NCBI RefSeq assembly: GCF_000350225.1
Contig: NW_005179021.1
Span: 156,526 to 220,525, forward strand
DNA: 64,000 bases
Direction: 5' to 3'
DNA from: Chondrus crispus
Lineage: Eukaryota > Rhodophyta > Florideophyceae > Gigartinales > Gigartinaceae
Part shown: positions 37,483-47,949 of the stretch, piece after piece
How the letters are laid out: each line of letters opens with the position of its first letter
Position numbering within the stretch: position 1 is the stretch's first letter
Translations under genes and position numbers: made by a program
Notes under the pieces: generated by a model
Told to the model about the DNA's origin: nothing
Database searches by the model: none
What the model saw: only the letters and a program-made list of their open reading frames with translations

Positions 37483-38901
37483 ATGTCCTGGCGAAGAACA
37501 ATCTATCGTGTTTTGATATGTCAACCGGACAAACAACGCTTCTTGATGCGTGTGGAGGGTGGCGAGTGGGACTTGCCGTACTTCATCCGTGAAGACTCCT
37601 GTCATTCAGACGTGCGATCCATCACTTCTTCTGTTCAAGAGATTTTTGGTATAGATGAGTCCGTGCAGGGTTTTGTTGTGATGGCCGAACTGCTTGGCGA
37701 TTTCTGCGCGTACTTTCCTGAGACTGTTGAGAAGGAGCGCCGTATACGACCGTCCAAAATGCTGCTGTTGGAAAACTTGCAAGAGATTCCGGAGCTGCCA
37801 TGCGGTTGGGAATGGCAGGATGTCGAGTTCCTTCGAGCGCATGATAGCTCCTTTTCTCGCGACACGGACTCGGATGTGGACGTCTGCGGTCCGAAAATTG
37901 TAAAGAGAGTCACAAAATTTCTGGAGAAAGAGCTCACAAGCATGACAACTTTGTGGCAGCCGCGGTTTCGGTATGGCTGGCATGAGAAGGCTTTAACGTG
38001 GATGAAAGCTGTCATTGCATCGGATGGAGGCGAAGTAGGCGGTAAATTCAGGCAATACCGATTCGACCCCGCATGCACCATTTTGACGGTCGAAACAAAC
38101 ATTGGTAAGTATTATCTTAAAGGTACGGATCCGGGATCCGGAGAGATGGATATGACAGCATGTGCTAGCAAAGTGATGCCGGATCGAACGTTAGACGTGG
38201 TTTCCGTATCGAATGAACTACAAAGCGTGATTTCGAGGGAGTTGAATGTTTTGAAAGATTGTGATGAGAGCATCTCCAAGAAGGAATGCCTGAGATTTTT
38301 AGGAAGACTTCAGTTGGACTCGTTGCATCATTTAGAGAAGCTCAAAGCCGGGGGATTCCAGGTTCTTGGGCCGCGAGAACTGTGCAATGCAGTGGATTCT
38401 TGGACTGTGGACGAAGATCTAATTGAAAGTAACACATACCTCATGGAGCTATATGCTGAATTGGCACCGGAACTGAAAGCAGAGATTGAACGATTGCAGG
38501 AATACAACATACCGCTTACTCTCACACATGGGGATTTTGCCAGTCGGAACCTAGGTATGAAGAGAGGACGAGACGGGTCGCAACAGCTTGTTGTATTTGA
38601 TTGGCAATTCGCTGCAATATCACACCCATTCTTTGACTTGCAAGAAATACACGAGGAGCAAGACATCTCTGAAGAAGAGAGGCGGTGCTATCTAGAGATG
38701 TGGAGGGAATACGAGCCAGTGGAGCGATGTGAGGAACTGTACGAGATCGCGCACCGACTGGGATGGCTCCTGAAGCTTCACGGAATCGCACGAGCTAACA
38801 ACACCGAGCGACCAGCATTACATTCGGAATGGTCAGAAGCGTTTGGTGAGGCTGTGATGAGAATGCATCCGCATATACACGACAAAATCTTGTTCAAATG
38901 A
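37483..38901 (+). CDS. APH-fold phosphotransferase-like protein with an N-terminal Nudix-like region
   Basis: 472 residues from ATG 37483 (the reading frame itself is open from 37456), with no interruption. The C-terminal half has the kinase-like phosphotransferase signature: LTHGDFASRNLG (Brenner box H349-G-D351, N356) and VFDWQFAAISHPFFDL (D373-W, D385), the catalytic and Mg-binding motifs of aminoglycoside/choline kinase-like enzymes. The first about 120 residues (YRVLICQPDKQRFLMRV, GEWDLPYFI) resemble the start of a Nudix fold. The Nudix box glutamates are not evident (SSVQEIFGID), so that half is probably non-catalytic. The substrate is unknown. The ORF is intact between transposon remnants and has balanced codon use. 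I take it as a genuine host gene. Confidence 0.7.
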   Translation: MSWRRTIYRVLICQPDKQRFLMRVEGGEWDLPYFIREDSCHSDVRSITSSVQEIFGIDESVQGFVVMAELLGDFCAYFPETVEKERRIRPSKMLLLENLQEIPELPCGWEWQDVEFLRAHDSSFSRDTDSDVDVCGPKIVKRVTKFLEKELTSMTTLWQPRFRYGWHEKALTWMKAVIASDGGEVGGKFRQYRFDPACTILTVETNIGKYYLKGTDPGSGEMDMTACASKVMPDRTLDVVSVSNELQSVISRELNVLKDCDESISKKECLRFLGRLQLDSLHHLEKLKAGGFQVLGPRELCNAVDSWTVDEDLIESNTYLMELYAELAPELKAEIERLQEYNIPLTLTHGDFASRNLGMKRGRDGSQQLVVFDWQFAAISHPFFDLQEIHEEQDISEEERRCYLEMWREYEPVERCEELYEIAHRLGWLLKLHGIARANNTERPALHSEWSEAFGEAVMRMHPHIHDKILFK

Positions 38902-39823
38902 GTAATCCCCGCGTTGTGTACAAGGTTTGGTGTGGTGCGGCTTTGGGGGTAGGGAGTACAGCGGTTGGAACGATTCGTGCACTCATCTAGCACACTAGCA
39001 TCTGGCACACGTTAAAGCTTACAGATTGTTGCAATTTCTTCATCGCCTTAGGGATGTAATCTTTCTATCGATTGACATTGCTAAATTGAGGCCCTGTCTG
39101 CTGAAATCGGTCGAGTCGAACAACAGTGGAATTGTACACAAATCAAGCCCATGGCCAAGGTGCACATCATCGAAAGGCAAAAGTGATTTTTATTGAGGGG
39201 TAAGGTATCGATTGCACTTTCCAAGACAGACACTACTTGATGGCGTGCTAGTTTTCACGTTTGGCGGCCCTTTGCTTGTCTGTCTGGGGGGGAGCACATG
39301 AGTTTTGAGTGAGCTATCCCGGGAACGTCGTGCGGTCCAACGGTTTGTTGCATTTATTGCAAGGCAAGCAGGCACGGGTACAGGCTGTGCAGAATGCAAC
39401 CATCTTTTTCTGAATGCATGCATTCCTGTCACACTTCCGAATGATGTGGTGGTTCGAGTGATGTCCACACTTCTTGCACTTGTGAGTTTTGACGTCAAAC
39501 ACACTTGACAACGAAACCCCGGATCTTGGACAGATCAATGTCAGGTCGGTGTGCGGGTGTGGCGGCATGAGACACTAAGTGGTTCAGCGCCTGCGTCGTG
39601 AGCTCGGGCCCGCTTGATACGGGTTGAGGGGGAGAGTGAATAACTTGAAAGCGGGACTTATTTGAATTTGGTTTGGGGTCCGGGTGTTATGGTAAATGGG
39701 AGTGAACAAGAAGGATCGTCTCGAGAGGATAAGAGCGGCGAGAGGAGAATGGGTCGCGGATACCCCCGGGGAGTCAGAGGGACCCCGGACTTGAGCCTTA
39801 TATTTATTCGCCGCCGCGGACGG
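38902..39823. other. Intergenic sequence downstream of the phosphotransferase gene
   Basis: Apart from the small cysteine-rich frame at 39314-39568, I see no supported gene. The stretch 39830-39905 is pyrimidine-rich. Confidence 0.45.
39314..39568 (-). CDS. Small cysteine/histidine-rich zinc-binding-like protein
   Basis: 84 codons from an ATG at 39568. The core reads CKKCGHHSNHHIIRKC, then FCTACTRACLPCNKC, about ten Cys/His residues in pairs that would bind one or two zinc ions. Similar C-x2-C pairs occur at the C-termini of transposases, so this may be the end of a lost transposon ORF or a small host protein. No family is assigned. Confidence 0.35.
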   Translation of the reverse strand: MPPHPHTDLTLICPRSGVSLSSVFDVKTHKCKKCGHHSNHHIIRKCDRNACIQKKMVAFCTACTRACLPCNKCNKPLDRTTFPG

Positions 39824-40194
39824 CAGACTGTCTCCTTCTCCTCCTACTCTCCCTCCTGTGTGTCTCCCTCCCTCCCTCCTGTGTCCCTCCCTCCATGCCT
39901 CCACTCCTCCTTCGGTTGATTCATTTATTCACTGATTTCCAAGGCGTAAACTTCCTTCCTCTTTTTTATTGCCGCCAAGCTTTCCACCTGCAAGGTTGCG
40001 CGAAACACTCTAGAAACCCTTGAAATTGCAACTAAAATCTAGTGCAAAAAACCAACCATTAATCAAGCTTCACAACTTTGTCCCGGTTTCAAGTGGTCAA
40101 CAGTTGGTGAAGGGCAGGTTGATACTTTTCGTAGAGATTCTAGTGGCGGGACGGCGAAGATAAATTTACTTTTCGTAGAGATAAAGTTAAAGGG
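39824..40194. repeat. Dispersed non-coding repeat, copy A
   Basis: It starts at CAGACTGTCTCC and continues through pyrimidine-rich CTCCCTCC blocks, GATTCATTTATTCACTG, GGCGTAAACTTCCTTCC, GTTGCGCGAAACACTC, and ends GTAGAGATTCTAGTGGCGG with GATAAAGTTA. The same order recurs at 40984-41282, and part of it near 54760-54890. No ORF and no obvious termini, so it could be an LTR or MITE remnant. Confidence 0.7.
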
Positions 40195-40480
40195 GGGGGT
40201 GCCGGTGTTGTCGGACAGTGACAAAAAAATGGGACATGCAAAAGATTTTGAAAAAACATCTCCAACACGGGCCAAGGTGGACCGCCGCGGCGTAACGGCG
40301 CCAGACAGTGCGCCATATCTCCGAACGACGTGGTTGAAATTAAAGAAAAAATATCTCAATCGATTGCTCGCAGCTTTCTACGTATAGGAGAGTAATGATG
40401 CAACCGCAGCACACAAAACTGGCGGACTTTTCTATTTTTTTTTAATTTGCTTGGATGTCCGATCTCAGTGCTCGGTTGCG

Positions 40481-40602
40481 GTGCAAAAGTGTCCGCGCGC
40501 TTCATAGCCCTGATCTCAATCTCACTCCTCTTCTGTGTCCGTGGTTGTGGGTGCAAAAGTGTCCGCGCGCTTCAATCTCACTCCTCTTCTGTGTCCGTGC
40601 TT
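40481..40602. repeat. Tandem repeat of about 55-65 bp
   Basis: Two units share TGCAAAAGTGTCCGCGCGCT and CAATCTCACTCCTCTTCTGT followed by GTCCGTG. The first has an 11-bp insertion (TAGCCCTGATC). Confidence 0.75.
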
Positions 40603-40667
40603 GTTGCCGCAAGGTCCCAGTGGACGACAGGCAGGAGACTGTCCCCTGATATTTATTCGCTGCCGCG

Positions 40668-40694
40668 GACGGACGGCAGAGTCTGCCGTCCGTC
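40668..40694. repeat. Perfect 12-bp palindrome with 3-nt loop
   Basis: GACGGACGGCAG / CTGCCGTCCGTC around AGT. It is beside a CGGACGGCAG motif that also marks the start of the dispersed repeat (39817-39826). Confidence 0.75.
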
Positions 40695-40983
40695 AGACCC
40701 GCGATTTCGGGTTGTTTTTTCATTTTTGCTTTTTGCTTGTTTAATCATGCAGAAACTGAGAAACTTCATGATTCTTCATGAAGAAACGACTTTAGACAAT
40801 GGGAGACACTGCATGGAGATGGGCTACAGGGACCCTAGGAAGGCATGGGGGATCTCGATTTCGATGGTTGATCGCGATTATCGGTGGGTCGCCTGAAGAA
40901 GGCCGAAGTGGTGATTTTTTCATTTTGCAGCATTATCTGGCAGTTTTTGCGCGCAATTGCGCGCAAAAACATGATTTAATGAA

Positions 40984-41282
40984 ATCGCGGCGGCAGACTG
41001 TCTCCTCCAATAGGTGTCTCTTTTTTTATCTCTACTCTCCCTCCTGGGTGTGTCCCTCCCTCCCTCCATGCCTCCACTCTTTCTTCCCTTGATTCATTTA
41101 TTCACTGATTTACACGGCGTAAACTTCCTTCCTCTTTTTTATTACCGCCAAGCTTGCACCTGAAAGGTTGCGCGAAACACTCTAGAAACCCTTGAAATTA
41201 CAACTAGGGCGGGTGTTGATACTTTTCGTAGAGATTCTAGTGGCGGAACGGCGAAGATACTTGTCGCAGAGATAAAGTTAGG
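40984..41282. repeat. Dispersed non-coding repeat, copy B
   Basis: A direct repeat of 39824-40194, sharing CAGACTGTCTCC, the CTCCCTCC tract, TTCATTTATTCACTGATTT, the GCGTAAACTTCCTTCC segment, CACTCTAGAAACCCTTGAAA and the GTAGAGATTCTAGTGGCGG end. It is about 70 bp shorter because the segment around 40050-40110 of copy A is missing. Confidence 0.7.
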
Positions 41283-41561
41283 GGGTACCCTTCCCATTGG
41301 TGTAAATATGGGCAGACGGTTAATTTTGTGCAAACACCAATACGCTTTGCGCGCTTTGTCAGAGTGCAAAGCGAAGTGCATGCGCGCGGGAACGCGTTGA
41401 CGGGGAAGCGCGGGCGCACTTTTGCAGGTGCTGTCCGGTCTGCTCAAAGCACTTGCGCGGTTCTACAGAGGCGATCTTGATCCGAAACTGACTACCACTA
41501 CAGTCCAAGCAGCCTTTCCAAACAATCTCTTCGATCCAGACTTCTCTCCAGGCAAGACTCA

Positions 41562-43433
41562 ATGCCACCCTCGATGCGCAGGCAGACGCGCCCCTTACTG
41601 TTGGCGGCCACGGGGCATGAGAAACGTGTGATTGCCAAGAAGCATGCGGCGGAGCACCTCAAGGCAGGGAAGACGCAGACAGTCATTGCCGGCATGACGG
41701 GTTTGTCCAATGGCTCTGTCTACATGCTGAACAAAATCATGAAGGAGGAAAGGTGGGAAGAGCTGGCGTCGCAGTGAAACCTTGACACGTCGAAGAGAGC
41801 TGGATCTCCTACCGTTTTGACAACCAAATAGGAACGCATGATAGTTGAGCGGCTCAAGTTTAGTGCGATGATGGGATTTGCCGTCGGTTACAAGCATCGG
41901 CGTGAGGTTATGGCACAAGTCGCGAACGACGGCCGTGAGAGGACGTGGGCAGACTACCACCCAATCAATGATTCCATTAGAGCCTTCCATGCGCGCAATC
42001 GGGATCTAACATTCATGAACTCGGAGAATAAAGAGGCAGTAAAATTAAAGGGAGAGCGCTTAAATCACGTCGAGCCTTTCTTTTCCATTTTTGAGAGCGC
42101 CGAGCGCAAGCATCCTGGTATTCTCCAAGAGGGCCGGCGCATCTGGAACACTGATGAGACGTCTGTCACAGTCAGTTTTGGAGAGCGCATTAAGGTCTTT
42201 GGTCCTTCGAACACGCACCACGACGGGTTTGTCGCCTCCACGCTGAACGGCGGTGGCCAACACATTACCGCCTCATCACGGTTTCTGCAGACGGCCTCGT
42301 GGCCCCTCCCTTCTTCATCATTTATGGGAAGAAGATCATGCAAAAATGGCTGGATTCTCTGGATCAGGTGTTTCTCGAGGCCGATTCGGACTGCCACATG
42401 TTTACTAAACATGGATGGATGCCGGACGACACCACTATCAAGGTCACTGAGAACAGCTCGATGGAAAAGGCTACTCTCCCAGCCTTCATCAAGCATCTGG
42501 ATAACTTCGTGCGCAATTTTGCTGGTGTAAATGACACTTATCTACTCACGCTAGACGGCCACGGCTCTCGGAAAGGCTACAAGTGGCTGGAGCTTTGTGA
42601 AGAAGTTGGATGCGAGATCGTCCAGTCTCCAGCCAATACATCGCACTTCCTCCAGCCGTGTGATCAGATGGTGAATGAGGTTTAAAACGTCTCTGAGGAT
42701 CATCCGAGACAAATTGGCAGGGGTATGTCTCATAGACGCGCGGTCTGTCAATTTAAGCTTGGCGTGCGCTGTATTCGCTCATCAAGCGATTTCGGAGTCG
42801 GACGTGCGCCCATCTTTTCTCACGTGCGGCCTGTTCCCGTTTCAACGCCACTTCGCTGATCGGTTCAGGACATCAGTGGAGCAGCTGCTCCTCTCCTTTG
42901 AGACAGCTGCTGGTCCTTCGAGCGGTGCGGCCTCTTCAGGCAATGAAGGTCCTTCGAGCTGCGTTGGTCTCGCAGTTGATGTACCGCAACGTCAACCTGA
43001 TGCTGAAACAGAGTTTAAGATTGCAACATTTATGGCCGAGGATGTGGCCAGTGCCGTCAAGATTCAACGCATTCAAACTATGCTGGCAAACACCACCACT
43101 ATGAACAACATCCTCATGAACCGTATCTCCGCTCCGAAACCTATCCCGCGAGCTGAGAATGGTCAGAAGAGGCCTGCGTTTGACAGTGGGGCGCCCGCGG
43201 ACTGGCTCACAACAGCCGATCTGCTCAAGCGGCGAAAGGAGGCTGAGGCAGCCAAGATCGCCGAGGCCGCAGCGCAGGATCACCGCAAAGCTGCCGCCCT
43301 GCAGAGGCGCCGAGATGTCGCAGAGGCAAAACAGCTGCGCGCGGAGGAGAGGCGTGCGAAGGCACTCCGCAAGCTGCAGATGCGTGCAGGCATTGCACCA
43401 GCGGCTGTAGCCTCCACGTCGATTGTGGGATAA
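41562..43433 (+). pseudogene. Pogo-type (Tc1/mariner) transposase, frameshifted
   Basis: An N-terminal helix-turn-helix (41562-41780, VIAGMTGLSNGSVYML) ends at a stop. A TAG at 41829-41831 precedes the next block, which has NTDETSVTV (first aspartate). A shift near 42270 leads to LVAPPFFIIYGKK, LLTLDGHGSRKGY (second aspartate) and SPANTSHFLQPCDQ (third aspartate region). Another one-base loss at about 42680 leads to FKTSLRIIR and a C-terminal arginine/alanine-rich coiled coil. Order and motifs fit the DDE_1 pogo family. The stop codon at 43431-43433 lies inside the inserted Gypsy LTR, so the true end of the ORF is lost. Confidence 0.75.
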
Positions 43434-44090
43434 CTCCTCTCCGCCCTGGGTTGGGTGAGAGGCGGAGGCTATAGCGAGGGAGCACGCGGCGTGGACGCGA
43501 CACGCTAATTGAACCGATCGGACGAGCTCGCGAAAAAGGAGTGGCTCACTGGCCGGTTACGCGCAGTCGCTCCGTGGTGCGTGAACGGGAGCGACCGGTA
43601 GCGGGTTAGAAGCCAGCGCGCGCAATAAACAACCGAAACGGACGTATATAGGCGCGAAAGGGACGGGGGCGAGCTTGTCCCAGTTTACTGGTGGGGACGG
43701 GTGTCAGGTCTTAACCCCTCAGAGGGACGCCTCGGACACCTGTCCCAGTATACAGTACCTGCCGCCTAGTGCGTACCAGGTACTGTACGCCATTAAAAAA
43801 CTAGCGCCTCAATTCCTAATTACCGCGCGGACGCTGCAGCTACACGTTTGTACTACTGTACACACGCGCTGCTTACAGACTACCTCACGGATGCTACGTG
43901 TGCTAGCGTACACGCGTAATACCAGCAGACTACCGCTCGGCCGACACGTGCACTACTGTACACGTACGCCAGATTACGACCGCTCGGCACGCGCGGGCTC
44001 CCTACACGTGGGCACACCCGCCCACATGTCCACCGTGCACGGCCGCACTGTTGATAATCTCCCCGCGCGCGCGTCCGTCGTTATACTTCA
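43424..44090 (-). repeat. Second copy of the Gypsy LTR, reverse orientation
   Basis: On the minus strand it runs from TGAAGTATAAC (44090) to GTTATCCCACA (43424), again 667 bp. It matches 20301-20967 throughout, including the TATATA box and the remains of the G-box array. On its 5' side (44091 upwards) is a polypurine tract, so it is a 3' LTR of a minus-strand element. A frame read across it (43675-44175) is non-coding. Confidence 0.85.
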
Positions 44091-44165
44091 GACCCCCTTC
44101 CTTAGCTTTCGCTACGTCCCCGTAGCGACCACCCATCCGGCCTTTTCTTTTTTGTTTAAGTTCGT
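44091..44165 (-). other. Remnant of Gypsy internal 3' end with polypurine tract
   Basis: Read on the minus strand, GGATGGGTGGTCGCTACG leads to CGTAGCGAAAGCTAAGG and AAGGGGGTC immediately before the LTR. The same sequence up to CTAA ends the Gypsy element at 29334. Nothing more of this element is preserved beyond about 44165. Confidence 0.65.
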
Positions 44166-44181
44166 TTATTTGTGACGGGCT

Positions 44182-45375
44182 TTGTCTACAAGCGCCCCCG
44201 GGGACGTCGGTCCCGGGGCGAGCAGAATCGTATCGTCAAGGACGTCGAGGATCCCACGAGGTCCTCGCACCCGAAGCCAGGCCAATCCGGCTACGGATCC
44301 CAAAGGTCAAGAGTCCCCGACGGGGATTGAAGCTGACAAAGGTAACCTATTCTACAGGTTCGATAAAATGGGCTAGGAAATTCGCTAAGAAATGACGAAA
44401 AATCTCGAAAATTTCCTCCAGATGGGGCGGGATCACTTCGTCCGCCTCGCGGAGAAACAAGAACGCTGAGCCAGAGGACGTCGCAAGCGTTGGGAGGATT
44501 TTGAGGAGCTGAATCCGACCAACTACCTCTTCAAGAAATTGTTATCGTACCGGACGTACCGTCTGAGAAACCCGCAGACATATTTGTCAAGTTCTCGGCG
44601 GACCGCCGTGCGGAAAATCAGGAGAGACATACCACCAAAGGTGAAGAGGGAAAACACGTTTTCTGGAGAAGACGGGGTCCTTGTGTTGGATTTTTTGGCT
44701 AAGTTGATTCAGGAATTTGATACGCAGGAAATGAATAAGGGGCAAGCAATTCGCTTGCTGCCCGAGTTCCTTGGAGGCATCGCCTTGAGACAGTACACTT
44801 CTGTGTCACAGACGGCCTGGTCGCATCATGGGAAGGTGTCAGTCTGGGCGGAGGCCGTACAGTGGTTATTGAGAAGTTTCGCCACCGATGAGGCGATCTG
44901 CCAAGCCGTTCTCGCGTTGCGAGAAGTTCAGCAGAGACCGTCTGAAGACGAGATGGAATTCTAAATCCGTCTGACCGACGCGAGTAATAGATGTAGGAAT
45001 GTTCATTCTATGGAGGAGCAGATGACTATGTTCATCGAGTGACTAGATGCGAGCATCAAGCCCATGGTGTCTCAGTATCGTCAAGATAATCGGGACATTT
45101 CGTTTCTAAGGCTGGTAAACCACGCTAAGGTGCATGGCTCGGCGAGCCGCGCCAAGGAGAGGAAGACCAAAAAGGTCACGATCCAATCACGAGCAACGCT
45201 GAGGGTGGGGAGCAAGCCGAAGGTGTGGTGCAATGTGCCTGGCAGGCCGCGAACACAGTCCGACGGTCAAACAAAAAGAAGAAAAACAGCAACAGCAACA
45301 ACCACTGCCGATGGCACGCGCTACGGAGCGTTCGAGACTCCCTTTCCCGTTGTGTGTGCTTACGGCCCACAGTAG
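44182..45375 (+). pseudogene. Decayed Gypsy gag of another lineage
   Basis: The best part (44539-44964) encodes LLSYRTYRLRNPQTYLSS, FLAKLIQEFDTQEMNKGQAI and AVQWLLRSFATDEAICQAVL. These match in order the capsid landmarks of the gag at 21097-23031 (YRTYRLEN, FLARF, LLRTYATDEVI). The same frame resumes after a TAA (44962-44964) and a TGA (about 45040) and runs to TAG 45373-45375. No pol follows. Its strand is opposite to the adjacent LTR, so it belongs to a different insertion. Confidence 0.65.
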
Positions 45376-45755
45376 CTCAACTCCGACGGGAGGGTAACGA
45401 AAGAGGCCCGGCCGGGGAGGGTAATGGTGGTAGAGTTGTGAAAACTTGAGTGCTCGGCGAGTGCGGGTTGCGTTCTTGTCTTGTTCTTTCAATCGCACTC
45501 TGCATTCGCATAGACAGTCCCATGAATCACGCAATTCTGGAGTTGAAGTCATGATGTCAGTGCTACAGGAGAGAGGTTGATGATGGTTGGGACGCCGTGG
45601 CGTAGCAGGAGTTTGAATTTTGGCGGACTTCTGCAACGCAGGGCAACGAGGGAGGACGTACTTAGTTGTATGAGTAGTGTTGGCATGTGGACATCCGCAT
45701 GAAGACTAAAAATTACCAAACTGTCCCCGATTACCAAATTGTCCCTTTCAGGAAG
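45376..45755. other. Stretch without a recognisable gene
   Basis: Minus-strand frames of 100-150 codons overlap here and share no domain. Nothing is supported. Confidence 0.4.
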
Positions 45756-46150
45756 GGCACGGCACTTGCAGTCGTGCACGAAATAGGTGACAATGCAGAC
45801 GCCAAGGAGATCTTGAGTTAATTTAGGAGCACAGTGGCACGTTATCATCACTAGTCATCGTTATCATCGTACGCTAGTCACAAAAATTGGTCAAAGTATG
45901 AAAAGGTGCTGCATACAATGTAGACTAAAGTTACAAAACCGATTCAGTTATGGGTTCCACCCCTGTGTATTGAGACAGCCCTGCCGCAGGAAGTACTGCA
46001 CTACGACGGAATCTGTTTATATCTATATAGCCGTCTCGGCGGTGCAGTTCCAACTGGCCTGGATTAATATCTGAAGTCAGTCTGAAACTTGAGTTGTGCT
46101 AAAGAAACCCGAAAGCCCCCAAAAGAATTGTCACGAAAGTCGGGCACGGG
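45756..46150 (+). mobile_element. piggyBac-like 3' end relic, copy 1
   Basis: It begins where similarity to 52702-53127 begins (GGCACTTGCAGTCGTGCACG). The coding part has VTKIGQSMKRCCIQCRLKLQ and CRRKYC, a cysteine-rich tail like those of piggyBac transposases. It ends at GGGCACGGG (46142-46150), a decayed form of the CGCACAGGG terminus of the 29.3-34.6 kb element, followed by ATAAT-like flanking bases. Upstream coding parts are missing. Confidence 0.5.
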
Positions 46151-46307
46151 GATAATGGAAACATGAGAAAAGTTAATTCCGGCAATCCGACCAAATACAT
46201 GGTTTTTGTTGTCTGCACTATCCGAGACGCCGTAGTCGGCTTACACACTGGCAGTGCCTTCAGGTCCCCCTACACCGGCGCCGGTATCTCTCCGATTGGA
46301 TTCCTCA

Positions 46308-47009
46308 TTAGAAATAGAAGTGTCGGCGATAATCTTTTTGGTGACAATAGCCATCATCCTTCGGTGACCATCTCGGAAGCAGAAGTCGGTGTCGGTGATC
46401 TCGAGAATTTGGTGAAAAAAACCTCGGCGTTCTGCCAGACCAGCGTTCGTAGCTTGGAGCCATGATACTTTTCGCAGTTTGAGACAGTGAGGGACACGTG
46501 GCATGAGGCGGTGATTGCTCTTTCGTGGGCTGTAACGACACCGAGCAAACTGGTGTCAAAGCGACAAGAACAGAGTGCTCCGTAGCACTAACCTGACTAA
46601 CCCCGTAGGCTACTTCTGTCGCTGTGACTTTCCTTTCCATATCATAGAGGAGCTCATCGACTACTTTGGTCTCGGATCTTGCACTATTAGCTGCATGCTC
46701 TTCCTGATAGTCTTCGCAAATTTCCTTAAGGTTGGCGGCCGTAACCTCAGGCAGCTCATGGCCGCAGTCAGGATCAGGGTTGAAATAGAGCACGCTGAAT
46801 AGGTCGAATCGCTCGGGGATCATTGGCCGAGAAAGCGAGAAGGCGGAGAGCAAGCAATCGAGTTCTTCATGGATTGTCCTGCATGGTTTGGGCAGTGGTG
46901 ACTGTGCCAGGAGCGGAGACGGTTGAACTTCTCCGCCACGCCGGAGTATACGGTCTATAAGAGAGCGACGTTGCGGTTTCGGCGGACGCGAAGTCCGCTT
47001 TTTCGTCAT
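46308..47009 (-). CDS. Hypothetical protein, 233 codons
   Basis: ATG 47009, stop 46308. The start is basic (MTKKRTSRPPKPQRRSLIDR), then comes a helical acidic middle (ELDCLLSAFSLSRPMIPERF to NLKEICEDYQEEHAANSARS), then a less convincing tail. No family is recognised. The middle looks protein-coding. The 3' third may not be. It lies directly between the piggyBac-like relic and a dispersed repeat, so it may belong to a transposon. Confidence 0.35.
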   Translation of the reverse strand: MTKKRTSRPPKPQRRSLIDRILRRGGEVQPSPLLAQSPLPKPCRTIHEELDCLLSAFSLSRPMIPERFDLFSVLYFNPDPDCGHELPEVTAANLKEICEDYQEEHAANSARSETKVVDELLYDMERKVTATEVAYGVSQVSATEHSVLVALTPVCSVSLQPTKEQSPPHATCPSLSQTAKSIMAPSYERWSGRTPRFFSPNSRDHRHRLLLPRWSPKDDGYCHQKDYRRHFYF

Positions 47010-47300
47010 TTCTTCATGTTGGAGCACAAGGAGGGGAGAGTCGTTGGGAAGATAGGCGGAAATAGAGAAGAAGGGTTGAAGGGGGTGGAATGGGCTACCA
47101 ATGTACAAGGGAGATGCGGTATGGCACAGCCGGGAAGGCGGGTTGATGGTGGAGATAGGGAGCGTGGTCTTCCAAGGGTGGGGCGTGGTTTGTGCGGGAA
47201 CCGTGGTGATGTCGGGGTTGGTGCCGTTGTGATGAGCGGGTACGTGGGGTGTGCCATGGAGCTGCGCTACTTGAAGTGTTTGGGGCAGCGCTCAGTGGGG
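47010..47300. repeat. Dispersed repeat (copy at 54125-54430)
   Basis: It shares long blocks with 54125-54430 in the same orientation: GAGGGGAGAG.CGTTGGGA, GATAGGCGGAAATAGAGAAG, GGAGATAGGGAGCGTGG, GGGGCGTGGTTTGTG and TTGAAGTGTTTGGGG. No ORF is conserved between the copies. Confidence 0.75.
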
Positions 47301-47949
47301 CGGTTGTGCGATGTCTCGCCTCAAGACTTCTTCTGCGCGAGCACACTGCGCGCTGTTAGTATTAGGATGTAAGTATATAGGAACTGTAGGTACGTTTAAA
47401 GCTGTCGACTCTTCCTTCGCCCAGATAGTGTTTCGACCACGCCGGTTATTCAGAGGGTCAAGCAGCTTTTGTAAGTTGTACTTGTCTTTTCCTTTGAGAC
47501 AAGAATGAGCCCGACTCGCTGTGTGAAAGGGTGCACTTACTACACATGAGTCATTCGGACTCAGCTTCTGTCGGTCATCTTTCGGAAAATAATGAAAACG
47601 GACGAAGACGGCGGTCATAAATCACACTGGACAATATGGTGATTACTTGTTCAACTCCCGAGCGCCCTCTCTTTCGTGGCGTATTTACTGTAGATAGATG
47701 TGTCTGTACTTAAGGAGACTAGCTCCTTTCTTCCCTTCACTCGAACAAGAACACAACAAGAGGTATCGACATCTACATTAAACTGTCAAGTTTATTGGAA
47801 GCAATTGCCCCTCGAGGGACCTGCTACAGCTACATTTGCGGAAACCACAAAGCGTCCTGATCTGCCCCACATTCGTGGAAGTGCAGGCTGTGCGCGCACG
47901 TGTTTCTTCTAACTACACTTCCCGTTCTCTACACTTTACTCTCTACAAT
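47301..47949. other. Stretch without a recognisable gene
   Basis: Only short overlapping frames; none has family features. Confidence 0.4.

Noticed and set aside
7335..41831. Apparent excess of TAG among internal stop codons (ARP5, Harbinger genes, pogo), suggesting a reassigned amber codon
   Set aside because: TGA and TAA interruptions are about as common elsewhere (2781, 2922, 15550, 23029, 35184, 44962, 60678), all in decaying elements. The intact genes give no sign of recoding.
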